Part shown: positions 17,793 through 28,415 of the stretch, in pieces
Position numbering within the stretch: position 1 is the first letter of the stretch
Layout of the letters: every line of letters begins with the position of its first letter
Notes under the pieces: generated by a model
Told to the model about the DNA's origin: nothing
Databases searched by the model: none
What the model saw: the letters and a program-made list of their open reading frames with translations, nothing else
Program-made: the position numbers and the translations under genes
Source: an uncultured Erythrobacter sp.
GTDB taxonomy: Bacteria; Pseudomonadota; Alphaproteobacteria; Sphingomonadales; Sphingomonadaceae
Direction: 5' to 3'
Assembly: GCA_947494705.1 (NCBI GenBank)
Contig: CANLVN010000003.1
Location: forward strand, 1-64,000
Length of the DNA stretch: 64,000 nucleotides

Positions 17793-19025
17793 ATGGAATT
17801 GGCGAAAGCCGAGGAGCAGGGTTTCGACGCCGGGCGCCTTGCCCGGATCGATGAATTCCTCAAGTCGAAATACATCGAAAACAACAAGCTGCCCAACGCT
17901 CAGATACTCGTCGCGCGCGACGGTTTGCCAGTTCATTACGCCCATTTCGGGACGCTGCGCGACGATGGGACCGAGATGCGGGAAGACGCGCTTTTCCGTA
18001 TCGCGAGCATGACGAAGCCAGTTACGTCGATCGCGTTCATGCAACTGGTCGAACAATGCAAGGTCGCGGTCGAGGACCCGGTCAGCCGAGTCATTCCCGA
18101 GTTCAAGGATCTGGGCGCTTACGCCGGCGGCGGAGGTGCGGTGCCCTTTGCCCCGACGAAGCGAGGGCAGCCGATGCGGTTTGTCGACCTGCTTTCCCAC
18201 ATGAGCGGCCTGACCTATGGTTTCCAGAATCGCACCAGCGTTGATGCAGCATACCGCGAGGCGCGCCTCGACCTTTCGCGGGGCAAGATGACCTCCGACG
18301 AATATATCGACGCGCTGTCGAAGATCCCGCTGGAATTCACACCGGGGTCCTCGTGGAATTATTCGGTTTCAACCGACGTGCTCGGTGTCGCGGTAGAGCG
18401 GATTTCAGGCATGTCGCTGGGCGACTATTTCCAGGCCAATATCTTCGAACCGCTCGGCATGAAGGATACCGGTTTCGACGTCGATCCGGCCAATGCAGAC
18501 CGGGTCGTCGACGCCTATAGCTACCGGCCAGGGCACCCCCCACAGCTTGTCGAGCGCGCAGAGGAAGGCCGACTCGTGCAGCCCGCGAAGTTTCATTCCG
18601 GAGGAGGCGGTCTTGTTGGCACGATCGGCGACTATCACCGCTTCACCTCGATGCTCCTGCGCAAAGGTGAACTGGACGGAGCGCGTGTCATCGCGCCCAA
18701 GACGCTCGACCTGATGACCGCCAACCACCTGCCGAACAATGCCGACCTGACCCAGATCAGCCAGAGCCTGTTCAGCGAGGCAAACAATGCCGGGACGGGC
18801 TTTGGCCTCGGTTTCGCGACGGTCATTGATCCGGCCCGCACGTTGATGCCCGCGAGCAAAGGCGAATTTTACTGGGGCGGCGCCTATTCGACCGCCTTCT
18901 TCGTCGATCCGGTCGAACGGATAACGATGGTCTTCATGACCCAACTCTATCCTTCGTCCACTTACCCGATCCGTCGTCAGCTCAAGACGCTGATCTATTC
19001 CGCACTCAACCACAGCTACGTTTGA
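17793..19025 (+). CDS. Serine hydrolase, class C beta-lactamase/esterase family
   Basis: 410 residues, no signal peptide, so likely cytoplasmic. The catalytic SxxK is in [12 protein letters not shown]. The second motif region reads [11 protein letters not shown], with Tyr but not the strict Tyr-x-Asn of true AmpC enzymes. A Gly-rich [10 protein letters not shown] segment lies in the position of the third motif. These features fit EstB-type esterases or transesterases better than antibiotic resistance. ATG 17793 follows GGGAGAGAC closely; an ATG 36 bp earlier lacks such a site. It is 14 bp upstream of the FadB-like gene, so it may release an acid from an ester or a CoA intermediate of the pathway. 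Confidence 0.85.
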   Translation: MELAKAEEQGFDAGRLARIDEFLKSKYIENNKLPNAQILVARDGLPVHYAHFGTLRDDGTEMREDALFRIASMTKPVTSIAFMQLVEQCKVAVEDPVSRVIPEFKDLGAYAGGGGAVPFAPTKRGQPMRFVDLLSHMSGLTYGFQNRTSVDAAYREARLDLSRGKMTSDEYIDALSKIPLEFTPGSSWNYSVSTDVLGVAVERISGMSLGDYFQANIFEPLGMKDTGFDVDPANADRVVDAYSYRPGHPPQLVERAEEGRLVQPAKFHSGGGGLVGTIGDYHRFTSMLLRKGELDGARVIAPKTLDLMTANHLPNNADLTQISQSLFSEANNAGTGFGLGFATVIDPARTLMPASKGEFYWGGAYSTAFFVDPVERITMVFMTQLYPSSTYPIRRQLKTLIYSALNHSYV

Positions 19026-19039
19026 AAAGGAGACTTAGA

Positions 19040-21076
19040 ATGTCATCCCCTATTCGCACCGAACGCCACGACAACGTTCTCGTCATCATCTCCGACAACC
19101 CGCCGGTAAACGCCCTTGGACAGGCCGTGCGCGCCGGTCTGGTCGACGGTATCGAACAGGCGCTCGGCGATAACAGCGTCGAGGCGGTCGTGATCCGCTG
19201 CGACGGACGCACCTTTTTCGCTGGCGCCGATATCACCGAATTCGGCAAGCCGCCCAAGGGACCCAGCCTGCCAGACGCGCTCGACAAGCTCGAAGCGAGC
19301 GACAAGCCGGTCGTCGCGGCGATCCACGGCACTGCCCTTGGCGGAGGGTGCGAAGTGGCACTTGCCTGCCATTACCGCGTCGCCGTGCCGAGCGCGAAGA
19401 TGGGACTTCCTGAAGTCAAGCTGGGCTTGATCCCCGGCGCAGCGGGCACGCAACGCCTTCCCCGACTTGTTGGCGCGGAAGCCGCCCTGCCGCTGGTCGC
19501 CATCGGCAATCCGATCCCGGCAAAGAAAGCGCAGTCCATCGGGCTGCTCGACGAACTGGTGGGCGAAGACAGCCTCGAAGCGGATGCAATCGCCTTCGCC
19601 AAGTCGAAGGTCGGACAACCTGTTCCGCGCTCAAGTGAAGGGCAGGCGAATCAGGACGGCGTGAAGAACCCCGACATCTTCGACGAATTCCGCGCCAAGA
19701 ACGGCCGCAAGATGCGCGGTTTTGACGCACCGAATGCCGCGATCGAAGCGGTCAAGGCCGCGGGCGAGCTCGACTACAAGGACGGCGTCGCCAAGGAGCG
19801 CGAACTGTTCACCAAGCTGATGACCGGCACCCAGTCGAAGGCCATGCGCCACTATTTCTTCGCCGAACGCGCCGCGAACAAGATCGACGACGTCCCGTCG
19901 GACACCCCGCTGATCGACGTGAAGAAAGTCGGCATTATCGGTGCGGGCACGATGGGCGGCGGTATCGCCATGAATTTCCTGTCGGCTGGCATTCCCGTGA
20001 CGATCCTGGAGATGAAGCAGGAAGCCCTCGATCGGGGTGCCGGCGTCATGCGCAAGAATTACGAAAATGCCGCAAAGCGTGGCCGCATGAGCGCAGAACA
20101 GGTCGATCAGGCGATGGGCCTGCTCACGCCGACGCTGGACTATGACGATCTTGCTGACTGCGATCTTGTCATCGAGGCGGTTTACGAAAGCATGGACGTC
20201 AAGAAAGAGGTCTTTTCCAAGCTCGATGAAGTGGTGAAGCAGGGAGCGATCCTTGCGTCGAACACCAGCTATCTCGACATCAACAAGATCGCGATGGCCA
20301 CCGACCGTCCCGGCTATGTGCTGGGCCTGCACTTCTTCTCGCCAGCCAATATCATGAAGCTGCTCGAGATCGTGCGCGGTGACAAGACGCGCGACGATGT
20401 GCTGGCGACTTCGATGAAACTGGCGAAGAAGATCGGCAAGGTCGCTGCCGTGTCCGGCGTGTGTCCCGGCTTTATCGGCAACCGCATGCTGTCGAAGCGA
20501 CAGGAGCAGGCCAACAAGCTCATCATGGAAGGCGCGAATTACTGGGACGTCGACGACGTTCTGCTCGAATTCGGTTTCCCCATGGGGCCGTTCCAGATGG
20601 GTGACCTCGCCGGGCTGGACATCGGTTGGCACCGCGATCCGAGCAAGGTCACGACGGTGCGCGAGGCGCTGTGCGCCGCAGAGCGGTTCGGCCAGAAGAA
20701 CGGCAAGGGCTTCTACGACTATGACGAGGCGCGCCAGCGCACTCCGTCCGATGAGGTGAAGCAGATCATTGCCGACTTCGCGGCCAAGGAAGGCAACGAA
20801 CAGCGCGACATCTCGAAGGACGAGATCCGCGAGCGCCTGCTCTATCCGATGGTCAATGAAGGCGCGAAGATACTCGACGAAGGCATGGCGCAACGTGCCA
20901 GCGACATCGATGTGGTCTGGATCAACGGATATGGCTGGCCGCTCTACACAGGTGGTCCGATGTTCTGGGCCGATACGGTCGGCCTTCCCGAGGTCGTGGT
21001 CGGTCTCGAACGGCACGGTCTGGAAGTAAGCGATTACCTGCGCTCGAAAGCCGAGGCGGGCGAGAGCTTCAACTAG
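19040..21076 (+). CDS. Enoyl-CoA hydratase / 3-hydroxyacyl-CoA dehydrogenase fusion
   Basis: 678-residue bifunctional beta-oxidation enzyme. The N-terminal crotonase half has [11 protein letters not shown] and both catalytic Glu residues, in GGGCEVALA and [14 protein letters not shown]. The NAD-binding half begins at [14 protein letters not shown] (about 300), with SNTSYLDI and the His in [14 protein letters not shown], followed by two C-terminal 3HCDH domains. ATG 19040 lies 8 bp after AAGGAG. With the dehydrogenases and the thiolase it completes a beta-oxidation set. A long hairpin follows the stop. Confidence 0.93.
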   Translation: MSSPIRTERHDNVLVIISDNPPVNALGQAVRAGLVDGIEQALGDNSVEAVVIRCDGRTFFAGADITEFGKPPKGPSLPDALDKLEASDKPVVAAIHGTALGGGCEVALACHYRVAVPSAKMGLPEVKLGLIPGAAGTQRLPRLVGAEAALPLVAIGNPIPAKKAQSIGLLDELVGEDSLEADAIAFAKSKVGQPVPRSSEGQANQDGVKNPDIFDEFRAKNGRKMRGFDAPNAAIEAVKAAGELDYKDGVAKERELFTKLMTGTQSKAMRHYFFAERAANKIDDVPSDTPLIDVKKVGIIGAGTMGGGIAMNFLSAGIPVTILEMKQEALDRGAGVMRKNYENAAKRGRMSAEQVDQAMGLLTPTLDYDDLADCDLVIEAVYESMDVKKEVFSKLDEVVKQGAILASNTSYLDINKIAMATDRPGYVLGLHFFSPANIMKLLEIVRGDKTRDDVLATSMKLAKKIGKVAAVSGVCPGFIGNRMLSKRQEQANKLIMEGANYWDVDDVLLEFGFPMGPFQMGDLAGLDIGWHRDPSKVTTVREALCAAERFGQKNGKGFYDYDEARQRTPSDEVKQIIADFAAKEGNEQRDISKDEIRERLLYPMVNEGAKILDEGMAQRASDIDVVWINGYGWPLYTGGPMFWADTVGLPEVVVGLERHGLEVSDYLRSKAEAGESFN

Positions 21077-21086
21077 TTTTCCATTA

Positions 21087-21120
21087 CTTCGAGTGGCGTC
21101 CTTGAGGGCGCCATTCGAAG
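21087..21120 (+). terminator. 15-bp hairpin downstream of the FadB-like gene
   Basis: Positions 21087-21101 pair with 21106-21120 through a TTGA loop. All 15 pairs form if two G-U pairs are allowed. The stem is much stronger than background, but no T-run follows. It may stop transcription with Rho, block 3' exonucleases, or serve the opposite strand. Confidence 0.5.
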
Positions 21121-21157
21121 GCCCGGTATGAGCAGGGCGGGACGACGCGGTGATGCG

Positions 21158-21179
21158 GCATCCTCGAGTATGAGGATGC
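21158..21179. other. Perfect 8-bp inverted repeat
   Basis: GCATCCTC (21158-21165) and GAGGATGC (21172-21179) flank a 6-nt centre, in the 287-bp gap between the FadB-like gene and the TonB receptor. No T-run follows. It could be a second hairpin or a regulator site. Confidence 0.4.
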
Positions 21180-21363
21180 ACGCATCATCAGCGCGCCTCC
21201 CGCCTGCGCGCCCTGCGAACAGCCTCGACCGCTTTTGTCACACCGGTGCCGAAATATTTGAATAGTGGCTAAAACCGTCTTGACATAATCGGTCTCCGCC
21301 TCTCAATTTCGACAAATGGGTACGTCCCCGGACGAGGGAGGCCCATTGGGAGAGGAGAGAGTA

Positions 21364-24300
21364 ATGAGGAAATTCCAGCTGCGCCGCAGCTGCGCCCTGA
21401 TGGCGCTTGCTGCAGGCTGTTCCGCGACCCCTGTGTTCGCTCAGGAAACCGAACAGCCACAAGAGTCTCGCGACGAAATCGTCGTAACCGGCTCGCTTAT
21501 CAGAGGGACCCCGGAAGATAGCGCTCTGCCAGTCGACGTGATTTCGACCGAAGAGCTGACGGCGGAAGGGCAAACCAACCCGCTCGACTTCATCAAGGAC
21601 ATTCCGTCGGTCGGCGCGGTGCTGGGCGATTCCAACCAGTTCTCCTCGGCAGCGCAGGGGCTTGGCGGGGTTGGCACGATCAACCTTCGCAACCTTGGCG
21701 CGACCAGAACGCTGGTTCTGTTGAACGGTCGACGCACTCTCGTTTCGCCGGGCGACGGCGTTTCCGACACCAACTTGCTTCCGCTGTTTGCCTTGCAACG
21801 GGTCGAGCTTCTGAAGGACGGCGCTGCCGTGACTTACGGCTCCGACGCGGTTGCCGGTGTTGCCAACTTCATCACCCGCACAAATTTCGAAGGTATCGAG
21901 GTTCAGGGCGATCACACTTTCGTGATGGATAGCGATGGCGACTATACCGCCAGCATCCTTGCAGGGTACAATCTGACGCCCGACGTGAACGTCATGGCAG
22001 GCTTCGGCTATCGCCATCGCTCGCAGCTTGCCGCGGTCGATCGCGAGATCGCGAACCTCGATTACTTCACCAATCCATCGGGCTTCTCGACGGTCACGCC
22101 CTATGCCTATTACCCAGCGCTGCGCGTATCGGGCCCGGTTCGCGGAACTCCTGCACCCGCCAGCCTTGGGGCAGCGTCCTATCGCGGCACCCTGCTTGCC
22201 GGAGCGCCGGGCGGACTTGATCCCGATTGCGATGATGTCGGCGGCCTGCCGGTCAGCATTTTCTGCGGCTACCAGTTCACCGATTACAACAACCTCGTCG
22301 AGGATCAGGACTATTACCAAGGCTACTTGCAGGTAACTGCCGACGTTAGCGACAGGCTGCGTTTCAACGCCGATGGCCTTTACGCCTTCAGCCGGATCGA
22401 GACGGCGCTTTCGCCATCCTATCCGACCACACAGGGTTTGGCGGGGCCGGGCGCGACGTTCCAGTATTATATTCCGTTCACCAACCCGGCCTTTGCCGAT
22501 TTCGCATCGCGCGTCGGGTTTCCCACGTCGATTGATACCGATGGCGACCCCACCACGGCTCCGCTGCCGGTCACTGGGGCGCAGGCGCTGGTCTTCCGTC
22601 CGTTCTCGCTCGGCGGATACCCGCTGGCGACGGAATCGCCGTTCGGCCAGGATGACAGCTTCTCCGAAAACGAGAGTTTCCGCATATCGGCTGGCTTCGA
22701 ATACGATCTGGGTCCGGATCTCGTCATGTCGTTGCAGGGCACTTACGTGAACTCGAAGTCACGCTCCCAGGTGCCGGACGTCTTGCCGCTGCGTATCCAG
22801 CAGGCGCTCGATGGCCTTGGCGGACCTAATTGCGATGTTGCAACCGGCACGCCGGGACAGGGCGATTGCTACTACTTCAACCCGTTCTTCAGCGCCGTGC
22901 CGAACAACCCGGCACAGGGGATCGAAAACCCGAACTTTAATCCTGCGCTGGCAAATCGTGACGATGTCGTTGCCAACCTGTTCGGCAACACGGGCACGCT
23001 TCAGAACGAGAAGCAATTCATCGCGGACTTCCTGATCAACGGCAACGTTGGCGATGCCGATTTCGGCGGTGGCCCGCTCGCATTCGGGATCGGCGCACAA
23101 TATCGTTCGTCCGATTTCAGCAGCAGGCCGCGCAACGACCTGAACAGCCTCGATCTCAATCCTTGCGCCGTGCCCGGCGACACGACCTGCACCATTCAGC
23201 AGGGTCCGTTCTCGTTCCTTGGCCAGTCGCGCAATATCTCGGTCGATCAGGACGTCTATGCACTGTTCGGCGAAGTGCTGGTGCCGTTCTCGCCGAGCTT
23301 CGAACTGACCGTGGCCATGCGTTTCGAGGATTACGGAGACCCGATCGGTTCGACGCTCGATCCCAAGGCGAGCTTCCGCTGGGAAGCTAATGACTGGCTC
23401 GTCCTGCGCGGTTCGGTCGGCACCACCTTCCGAGGCCCGCTTGCCGCACAGGTCACTCAGTCGCAGGTCACCGCACTCCAGCCGATCGACGCCGCTGGCG
23501 GCGGCTTCCTTTCGGTCGACGTGCTGGGCAACCCGAACCTGACGCCGGAAAGCGCCTTCACCTATAATATCGGTGCGGTCGTTCAGGCCGGAGGTTTCAC
23601 CGGCTCGATCGATTACTGGAGCTACGAGTTCACGGACCAGATCGTGGTCGAGGACTCCAACGCAATCGCCAGTGCGGTTGTCCCGACGCCGAACGGGCTC
23701 GCCGATTGTTCGAACCCGCTGGCCTCGCAGATCGTCTTCCAGGGCGGCTGCGTGCAGGACACGACAACGGGCGGCGATATCAGCCGTGTGATCACGAACA
23801 TCGTCAACGGCTCGCCGATCACGACGACGGGTATCGACTTCGAGGCGAGTTACGCCTTCGATGTCTCGCCCGATGCGACGTTGCGCCTGGGCACCAACGG
23901 AACGTGGACGCTGACCTACGATGTCGAGCCGTTCCAGGCGCAGGGCATCACGATCCAGCCCGCATTCGACGGTGTCGGCTTCGGCAACTTCGACCGCACT
24001 GCACCGGCGATTTCGGAAGTGCGCGCCAACCTTTTCGCCAACCTCAGCCTTGGCGGACTGAACGCGCGCTACACCTTCCGTTATGCCAGCGGCGTGACTG
24101 ATGATCGTTACGACTCGCCGACTTTCGCAACGATACCGCGTACCGCACAGCAGTCCTTCTACGCACAGGAATCGGGTGATTTCACGCAGAGCGACCTGAC
24201 GGTTCTCTACGATCTCCCATTCGACGCGATAGACATCCAGCTTCAGGGATCGGTGACCAATATCTTCGACGAAGATCCGCCGATCGCGCGTTTGGAATTG

Positions 24301-24369
24301 GGTTACAACCCGTTCCTCGGCAATGCAGTTGGACGGACTTTCCGGATCGGTGCCAAAGTGCGCTACTGA
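21364..24369 (+). CDS. TonB-dependent receptor
   Basis: Outer-membrane gated channel of 1001 residues with a signal peptide ending near ATPVFAQ. A TonB-box-like DEIVVTGSLI is followed by the plug domain (about 45-160) and a long beta-barrel ending in FRIGAKVRY. ATG 21364 follows GGGAGAGGAGAGAGTA; an upstream ATG at 21316 would place hydrophilic residues before the signal peptide. A consensus -35 TTGACA lies at 21280-21285 without a convincing -10. Its position between beta-oxidation genes suggests it imports the hydrophobic substrate of the cluster. A strong terminator follows. Confidence 0.93.
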   Translation: MRKFQLRRSCALMALAAGCSATPVFAQETEQPQESRDEIVVTGSLIRGTPEDSALPVDVISTEELTAEGQTNPLDFIKDIPSVGAVLGDSNQFSSAAQGLGGVGTINLRNLGATRTLVLLNGRRTLVSPGDGVSDTNLLPLFALQRVELLKDGAAVTYGSDAVAGVANFITRTNFEGIEVQGDHTFVMDSDGDYTASILAGYNLTPDVNVMAGFGYRHRSQLAAVDREIANLDYFTNPSGFSTVTPYAYYPALRVSGPVRGTPAPASLGAASYRGTLLAGAPGGLDPDCDDVGGLPVSIFCGYQFTDYNNLVEDQDYYQGYLQVTADVSDRLRFNADGLYAFSRIETALSPSYPTTQGLAGPGATFQYYIPFTNPAFADFASRVGFPTSIDTDGDPTTAPLPVTGAQALVFRPFSLGGYPLATESPFGQDDSFSENESFRISAGFEYDLGPDLVMSLQGTYVNSKSRSQVPDVLPLRIQQALDGLGGPNCDVATGTPGQGDCYYFNPFFSAVPNNPAQGIENPNFNPALANRDDVVANLFGNTGTLQNEKQFIADFLINGNVGDADFGGGPLAFGIGAQYRSSDFSSRPRNDLNSLDLNPCAVPGDTTCTIQQGPFSFLGQSRNISVDQDVYALFGEVLVPFSPSFELTVAMRFEDYGDPIGSTLDPKASFRWEANDWLVLRGSVGTTFRGPLAAQVTQSQVTALQPIDAAGGGFLSVDVLGNPNLTPESAFTYNIGAVVQAGGFTGSIDYWSYEFTDQIVVEDSNAIASAVVPTPNGLADCSNPLASQIVFQGGCVQDTTTGGDISRVITNIVNGSPITTTGIDFEASYAFDVSPDATLRLGTNGTWTLTYDVEPFQAQGITIQPAFDGVGFGNFDRTAPAISEVRANLFANLSLGGLNARYTFRYASGVTDDRYDSPTFATIPRTAQQSFYAQESGDFTQSDLTVLYDLPFDAIDIQLQGSVTNIFDEDPPIARLELGYNPFLGNAVGRTFRIGAKVRY

Positions 24370-24388
24370 CCGGATAACTTGAAACATG

Positions 24389-24430
24389 GGGAATGCCCGG
24401 TGCTGCAAAGGACCGGGCATTCCCTTTTTT
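24389..24430 (+). terminator. Rho-independent terminator after the TonB receptor
   Basis: GGGAATGCCCGGT (24389-24401) pairs perfectly with ACCGGGCATTCCC (24412-24424): 13 bp, 10-nt loop, followed directly by six T. This is the clearest terminator in the window. It contains the only in-frame ATG upstream of the thioesterase gene. Confidence 0.9.
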
Positions 24431-24470
24431 ACGACGGCGAACGCCAGACCGAAAACAGGAGTATAGTCCG

Positions 24471-25367
24471 ATCTCGAACCTCATCGAACTCTTGCAGCCG
24501 ATCAAGCACGCGGACGGTCATTATGTCGGGGCGGCTACCCCTGCCTTCGGCCCACGTCTGTTCGGGGGACAGGCGATTGCGCAAGGCTTGCTTGCTGCCT
24601 GTGCAATGGAGGACATGGATCGCCAGCCGCATTCCCTACATGCGAGTTTCCTGCGTCCCGGACAGGCTGAGGACGAGGTTCACTATCACGTGACCAGCCT
24701 TGCCGAAGGGCGCAGCTTTGCGATGCGCCGGGTCGATGCATTTCAGGGGCAAACGCTGCTGCTGACCATGACCACGTCCTTTCACATCGACGAGCCGGGC
24801 TTCCATCACCAGAGCGATACGTCGCATTCGCTCGATGTCGACGCTGCACTGGAATCGCTCGAAGCGTGGGTCGAACACAACAGCGAAGCCGCGCAGGCTC
24901 CGATCATCGACCGCCTCGAGAAACGCCCGATCGCGATCGTACCGCTCGACCCCGGATCGCTGTTCGGAGCGCGCGAGCGCGAACCGCGGACTGCCTCTTG
25001 GATGAAGCTGCGCAATGCGCCCAGTACGGATCCGGCACTTCAGCGTGCGGCTCTTGCCTACGCATCCGACATGATGTTCCTGCGCAACGCGCTGTTACCG
25101 CACGCTATCCGTCCCGGATTCAGCCAGGTGCAGGCCGCAAGCCTTGACCACTCTATCTGGTTTCACGAGACGCCGGATTTTTCCGAGTGGCACCTGTATG
25201 CCACCGAAAGCCCGTGGGCGGGCAATTCACGCGGACTCAACCGCGGCCATTTCTACAACCGCTCGGGCAAGATGGTCGCCAGTGTCAGTCAGGAAAGCCT
25301 GATGCGCCCCAAGGGCGAGGCGCTCGGCCGATTGCACGAAATGCTAGCCGATCAGGGCACCACCTGA
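24471..25367 (+). CDS. tesB: Acyl-CoA thioesterase II (TesB family), start codon probably ATC
   Basis: Double hot-dog thioesterase that hydrolyses acyl-CoA to free acid and CoA, about 298 residues. TesB landmarks are FGPRLFGGQAIAQGLLAA, PHSLHASFLRPG, GRSFAMRRVDAFQ, the C-terminal LDHSIWFH and SPWAGNSRGLNRGHFYNRSGKMVASVSQE regions. The frame extends up to ATG 24393, but that codon is inside the stem of the preceding terminator. TesB homology begins at SNLIELLQ. An AGGAG (24457-24461) lies 9 nt before ATC 24471, which would give a normal TesB N-terminus. If ATC is not used, a TTG at 24492 is the next candidate. The stop and frame are certain; the start is not. Confidence 0.85.
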   Translation: MSNLIELLQPIKHADGHYVGAATPAFGPRLFGGQAIAQGLLAACAMEDMDRQPHSLHASFLRPGQAEDEVHYHVTSLAEGRSFAMRRVDAFQGQTLLLTMTTSFHIDEPGFHHQSDTSHSLDVDAALESLEAWVEHNSEAAQAPIIDRLEKRPIAIVPLDPGSLFGAREREPRTASWMKLRNAPSTDPALQRAALAYASDMMFLRNALLPHAIRPGFSQVQAASLDHSIWFHETPDFSEWHLYATESPWAGNSRGLNRGHFYNRSGKMVASVSQESLMRPKGEALGRLHEMLADQGTT

Positions 25368-25398
25368 TCCCCGCCATACTTTACCAAGGAGAACACGC

Positions 25399-26163
25399 AT
25401 GTCCCTCTTCGACCTCACCGGGAAGGTTGCAATCGTCACCGGTTCCAGCCGCGGGATCGGCCGTGCCATCGCGCAGCACCTGGCTGAGCACGGCGCCAGC
25501 GTCGTGATATCGAGCCGCAAGCAGGAAGCCTGCGACGAGGTTGCCTCCGAAATCAACGAGGCGTGCGGCGCTCAACGCTGCATAGCCATCGCAGCGAGCA
25601 TTTCGGACAAGGCGCAGCTGACCGACCTTTTCGAGCGGACGAAGGCGCAGCTGGGCCCGGTCGATATCCTCGTCTGCAATGCCGCCTCGAACCCGTATTA
25701 CGGATCGATGGACGGGATCGAGGACGAGCAGTTCCGCAAGGTGCTCGACAACAATATCCTGTCCAACCACTGGCTCATGCAACTTGCGCTGCCCGATATG
25801 CGAGCACGCAAGGACGGGGCAATCGTGGTGATCAGCTCGATCGGAGGACTGCGCGGTTCGCCGACAATCGGGGCGTACAGCGTCTCGAAGGCTGCCGACT
25901 TCCAGTTGGTGCGCAACTACGCGGTCGAGAACGGCCAGCACGGCATCCGCGTCAACGCCATCGCGCCCGGCCTCGTCAAAACCGATTTTGCGAGGGCGCT
26001 CTGGGAGAACCCCAAGGCGCTTGAGGCGACCGAGGCGCGTTTGCCGATGCGGCGGATTGGTGAGCCCGACGATATTGCTGGTGCTGCGGTGTACCTGTCT
26101 TCGCCCGCGGCCAAGTGGACCACGGGCCAGATGGTGGTCGTCGATGGAGGGGCAACGATATGA
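25399..26163 (+). CDS. SDR oxidoreductase (DHRS4-like)
   Basis: 254-residue classical short-chain dehydrogenase. The NAD(P) loop is [12 protein letters not shown] (about 15-25), NNIL follows in the middle, and the active site is SSIGG...YSVSK (Ser about 145, Tyr about 158). The dinucleotide loop followed by SSRKQEA suggests NADP preference, since a basic residue follows the second beta strand. It starts 13 nt after AAGGAG and overlaps the next SDR by 4 bp. The substrate is probably a hydroxy- or keto-intermediate of the acyl pathway. Confidence 0.9.
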   Translation: MSLFDLTGKVAIVTGSSRGIGRAIAQHLAEHGASVVISSRKQEACDEVASEINEACGAQRCIAIAASISDKAQLTDLFERTKAQLGPVDILVCNAASNPYYGSMDGIEDEQFRKVLDNNILSNHWLMQLALPDMRARKDGAIVVISSIGGLRGSPTIGAYSVSKAADFQLVRNYAVENGQHGIRVNAIAPGLVKTDFARALWENPKALEATEARLPMRRIGEPDDIAGAAVYLSSPAAKWTTGQMVVVDGGATI

Positions 26164-26972
26164 GCGGTCGTCTTTCAGGCAAGGTCGCCATCGTCACCGG
26201 CGCGGCTTCGGGCATTGGCCGGGCAAGCGCAATCCTGTTCGCGCGAGAGGGGGCTTCCGTGGTCGCGTTCGACCGCTCGCCGGACGTGCATGAAACCGCC
26301 AAACTGGTCGAAGGTGCTGGCGGCAAGGCGCGGGCGCTGACCGGTGATGCCGGTGAGGAAGGCGACATCGTGGATCTCGTTGAAAAAGCGAAAAGCGAGT
26401 TCGGCGGCCTGCACGTCATGTTCGCCAATGCGGGGATCACGGGCGGCGTTCGCGGCGGGTTCTTCGATGCAACGCCGGACCAATGGGCGGAGGTGCTGCG
26501 CGTCAACCTGATAGGGCCGTTCCTGGCGGTTAAACATGCCGCACCTGCAATCCGGGAAAGCGGCGGCGGCGCAATCGTGTGCACGGCATCGGTTGCAGGG
26601 CTTCGGTCCGGGGCCGGGCCAGCGCAATATTCCGCGAGCAAGGCCGGGGTGATCAATCTCGTGCAGACTGCGGCTCAACAACTTGCCGGGACCAATGTCC
26701 GGGTCAACGCGGTGCTGCCGGGCCTGACCGAGACGGGCATGACGAAGCCGATGTATGACGGCGCTCGTGCGGCAGGAAAGGAGGACAGGATCGGGCAACT
26801 CAACCCCCTGCTGCGCGGAGGCGAGCCGGAAGAGATCGCGGCGGCTGCATTGTTCCTTGCCAGCGACGAGGCCAGCTATGTCAACGGACAGGCTCTGGCA
26901 GTCGATGGTGGCCTGTCGAGCTCGCATCCGACCTCGCGCCCACCGGGCGATCCCAATCGGCCCAGTTCGTAA
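26160..26972 (+). CDS. SDR oxidoreductase, second copy
   Basis: 270-residue classical SDR. The cofactor loop is [11 protein letters not shown] and is followed by AFDRSPD, where Asp at the end of strand 2 suggests NAD. Other landmarks are NAGITGG and QYSASK at the active site. ATG 26160 sits in an ATGA overlap with the previous stop and has GGAGGGG upstream; a start further upstream would run through the previous gene. It probably acts with the preceding NADP-type SDR in the same operon. Confidence 0.9.
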   Translation: MSGRLSGKVAIVTGAASGIGRASAILFAREGASVVAFDRSPDVHETAKLVEGAGGKARALTGDAGEEGDIVDLVEKAKSEFGGLHVMFANAGITGGVRGGFFDATPDQWAEVLRVNLIGPFLAVKHAAPAIRESGGGAIVCTASVAGLRSGAGPAQYSASKAGVINLVQTAAQQLAGTNVRVNAVLPGLTETGMTKPMYDGARAAGKEDRIGQLNPLLRGGEPEEIAAAALFLASDEASYVNGQALAVDGGLSSSHPTSRPPGDPNRPSS

Positions 26973-27188
26973 GACAAACGGCTCGATTCTGGCGATTTCG
27001 GCCACGGCTGCTATGCACTAATCCGGTATGCAGCCAGCCGAAGCGAGTTTTTCAAGGACCTGCGCCGCTACGGCTTGCTGGCAATCGAACACCAGTTGCC
27101 TCAAACCCAAGCGAAGGGGGTTTGCGAGCGGCGGTGTGCATGGCACAAGGGTGGCCAAAGACAACTTATTCGGAAGAGGCATTCAGTC

Positions 27189-28385
27189 ATGAATCTTGAG
27201 TTCACCCCCGAAGAGATCGCCTTCCGCGAGGAAGTGCGCGCTTTTATCGAAGAGAACCATCCCGAGCATCTCGAAGGGATGGGAAGCCGCGAGGACATGT
27301 CGCCTGAAGACATGACAGCGTGGCACAAGATCCTCGGGAAAAAGGGCTGGTCCGTGCCTGCATGGCCGGAAGAATATGGCGGCACCGGCTGGACAGCGAC
27401 GCAGCGCTACATCTGGTCTGAAGAGAACGCGCGCAAGGGCACCTTCATGCCGCTCCCGTTCGGCGTGTCGATGGTGGGTCCGGTGATCTACACTTTCGGC
27501 AGCGAAGAATTGAAGAACAAGCACCTGCCCGGCATCCGCTCGGGCGAAGTGTGGTGGGCGCAGGGTTACTCCGAGCCGGGCGCAGGTTCCGACCTTGCCA
27601 GCCTCAAGACGACGGCGGTGCGCGAAGGCGATCATTACATCGTCAACGGCCAGAAGACCTGGACAACGCTGGCGCAGCATGCCGACTGGGGCTTCTTCCT
27701 CGTGCGCACCGATCCCGATGCTGCGAAGCCGCAGGAAGGCATCAGCTTCCTGCTGATCGACATGAATTCACCCGGCGTCGAAGTGAAGCCGATCAAGCTC
27801 ATCGACGGTGGGCACGAAGTCAACGAAACCTGGCTCACCGACGTGAAGGTGCCGGTCGAGAACCTCGTGGGTGAAGAGAACAAGGGCTGGACCTATGCCA
27901 AGTTCCTGCTTGCCCATGAACGCAGCGGCATTGCCGGCGTGGCCCGCTCGAAGCGCGGCGTGGAAAAGCTGCGCGATATCGCCGCGAAGGAAAAGCTGGA
28001 CGGCAAGCCGCTGATCGAAGACTTCGATTTCGCGCGCAAGGTCAGCCAGCTCGAGATTGATCTCGCCGCTCTGGAAATCACCGAACTGCGCACGCTTGCC
28101 GGTGAACAGGCGGGCAAGGGGCCGGGGCCGGAAAGCTCGATCCTCAAGATCAAGGGCACCGAAATCCAGCAGCGCCTGACCGAGCTCACGCTTGAGGCGG
28201 TCGGTAGCTATGGTACGCCGATGTACGGTTCGATCGCGGATTACGGATCGAACGAATATCCGATCGGTCCCGAATATGCCGAGCATTCGGCGGCGACCTA
28301 TTTCAACATGCGCAAGACGTCGATCTATGGCGGATCGAACGAAATCCAGCGCAACATCATCACGAAAATGATCCTGGGCCTCTAA
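27189..28385 (+). CDS. Acyl-CoA dehydrogenase, larger partner of second pair
   Basis: 398 residues, full ACAD fold with WWAQGYSEPGAGSDLASLKT, NGQKTWTTLAQHADWGF and the end YGGSNEIQRNIITKMILGL. It is clearly related to the 9709 protein and has the same ending type. ATG 27189 is chosen because MNLEFTPEE is the normal N-terminus of the group; the frame stays open further upstream, but that stretch encodes atypical residues. The 216 bp before it hold no other gene. It probably forms a heteromer with the next gene. Confidence 0.9.
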   Translation: MNLEFTPEEIAFREEVRAFIEENHPEHLEGMGSREDMSPEDMTAWHKILGKKGWSVPAWPEEYGGTGWTATQRYIWSEENARKGTFMPLPFGVSMVGPVIYTFGSEELKNKHLPGIRSGEVWWAQGYSEPGAGSDLASLKTTAVREGDHYIVNGQKTWTTLAQHADWGFFLVRTDPDAAKPQEGISFLLIDMNSPGVEVKPIKLIDGGHEVNETWLTDVKVPVENLVGEENKGWTYAKFLLAHERSGIAGVARSKRGVEKLRDIAAKEKLDGKPLIEDFDFARKVSQLEIDLAALEITELRTLAGEQAGKGPGPESSILKIKGTEIQQRLTELTLEAVGSYGTPMYGSIADYGSNEYPIGPEYAEHSAATYFNMRKTSIYGGSNEIQRNIITKMILGL

Positions 28386-28415
28386 GGGCACTCACAGGAC
28401 TGAGAGGAACTGCAA

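Noticed and set aside
17793..19025. AmpC-type antibiotic resistance gene
   Set aside because: No signal peptide, no strict Tyr-x-Asn motif, and it is placed in a beta-oxidation operon; an esterase or related hydrolase is more likely.
22759..24420. Long open frame on the minus strand opposite the TonB receptor
   Set aside because: It has no recognisable domain or ribosome-binding site and lies fully antisense to a well-supported gene. Such frames are common in GC-rich coding DNA. The same holds for long antisense frames at 9607-11331, 19631-21181, 31257-32900, 33840-35210 and 35174-36736.
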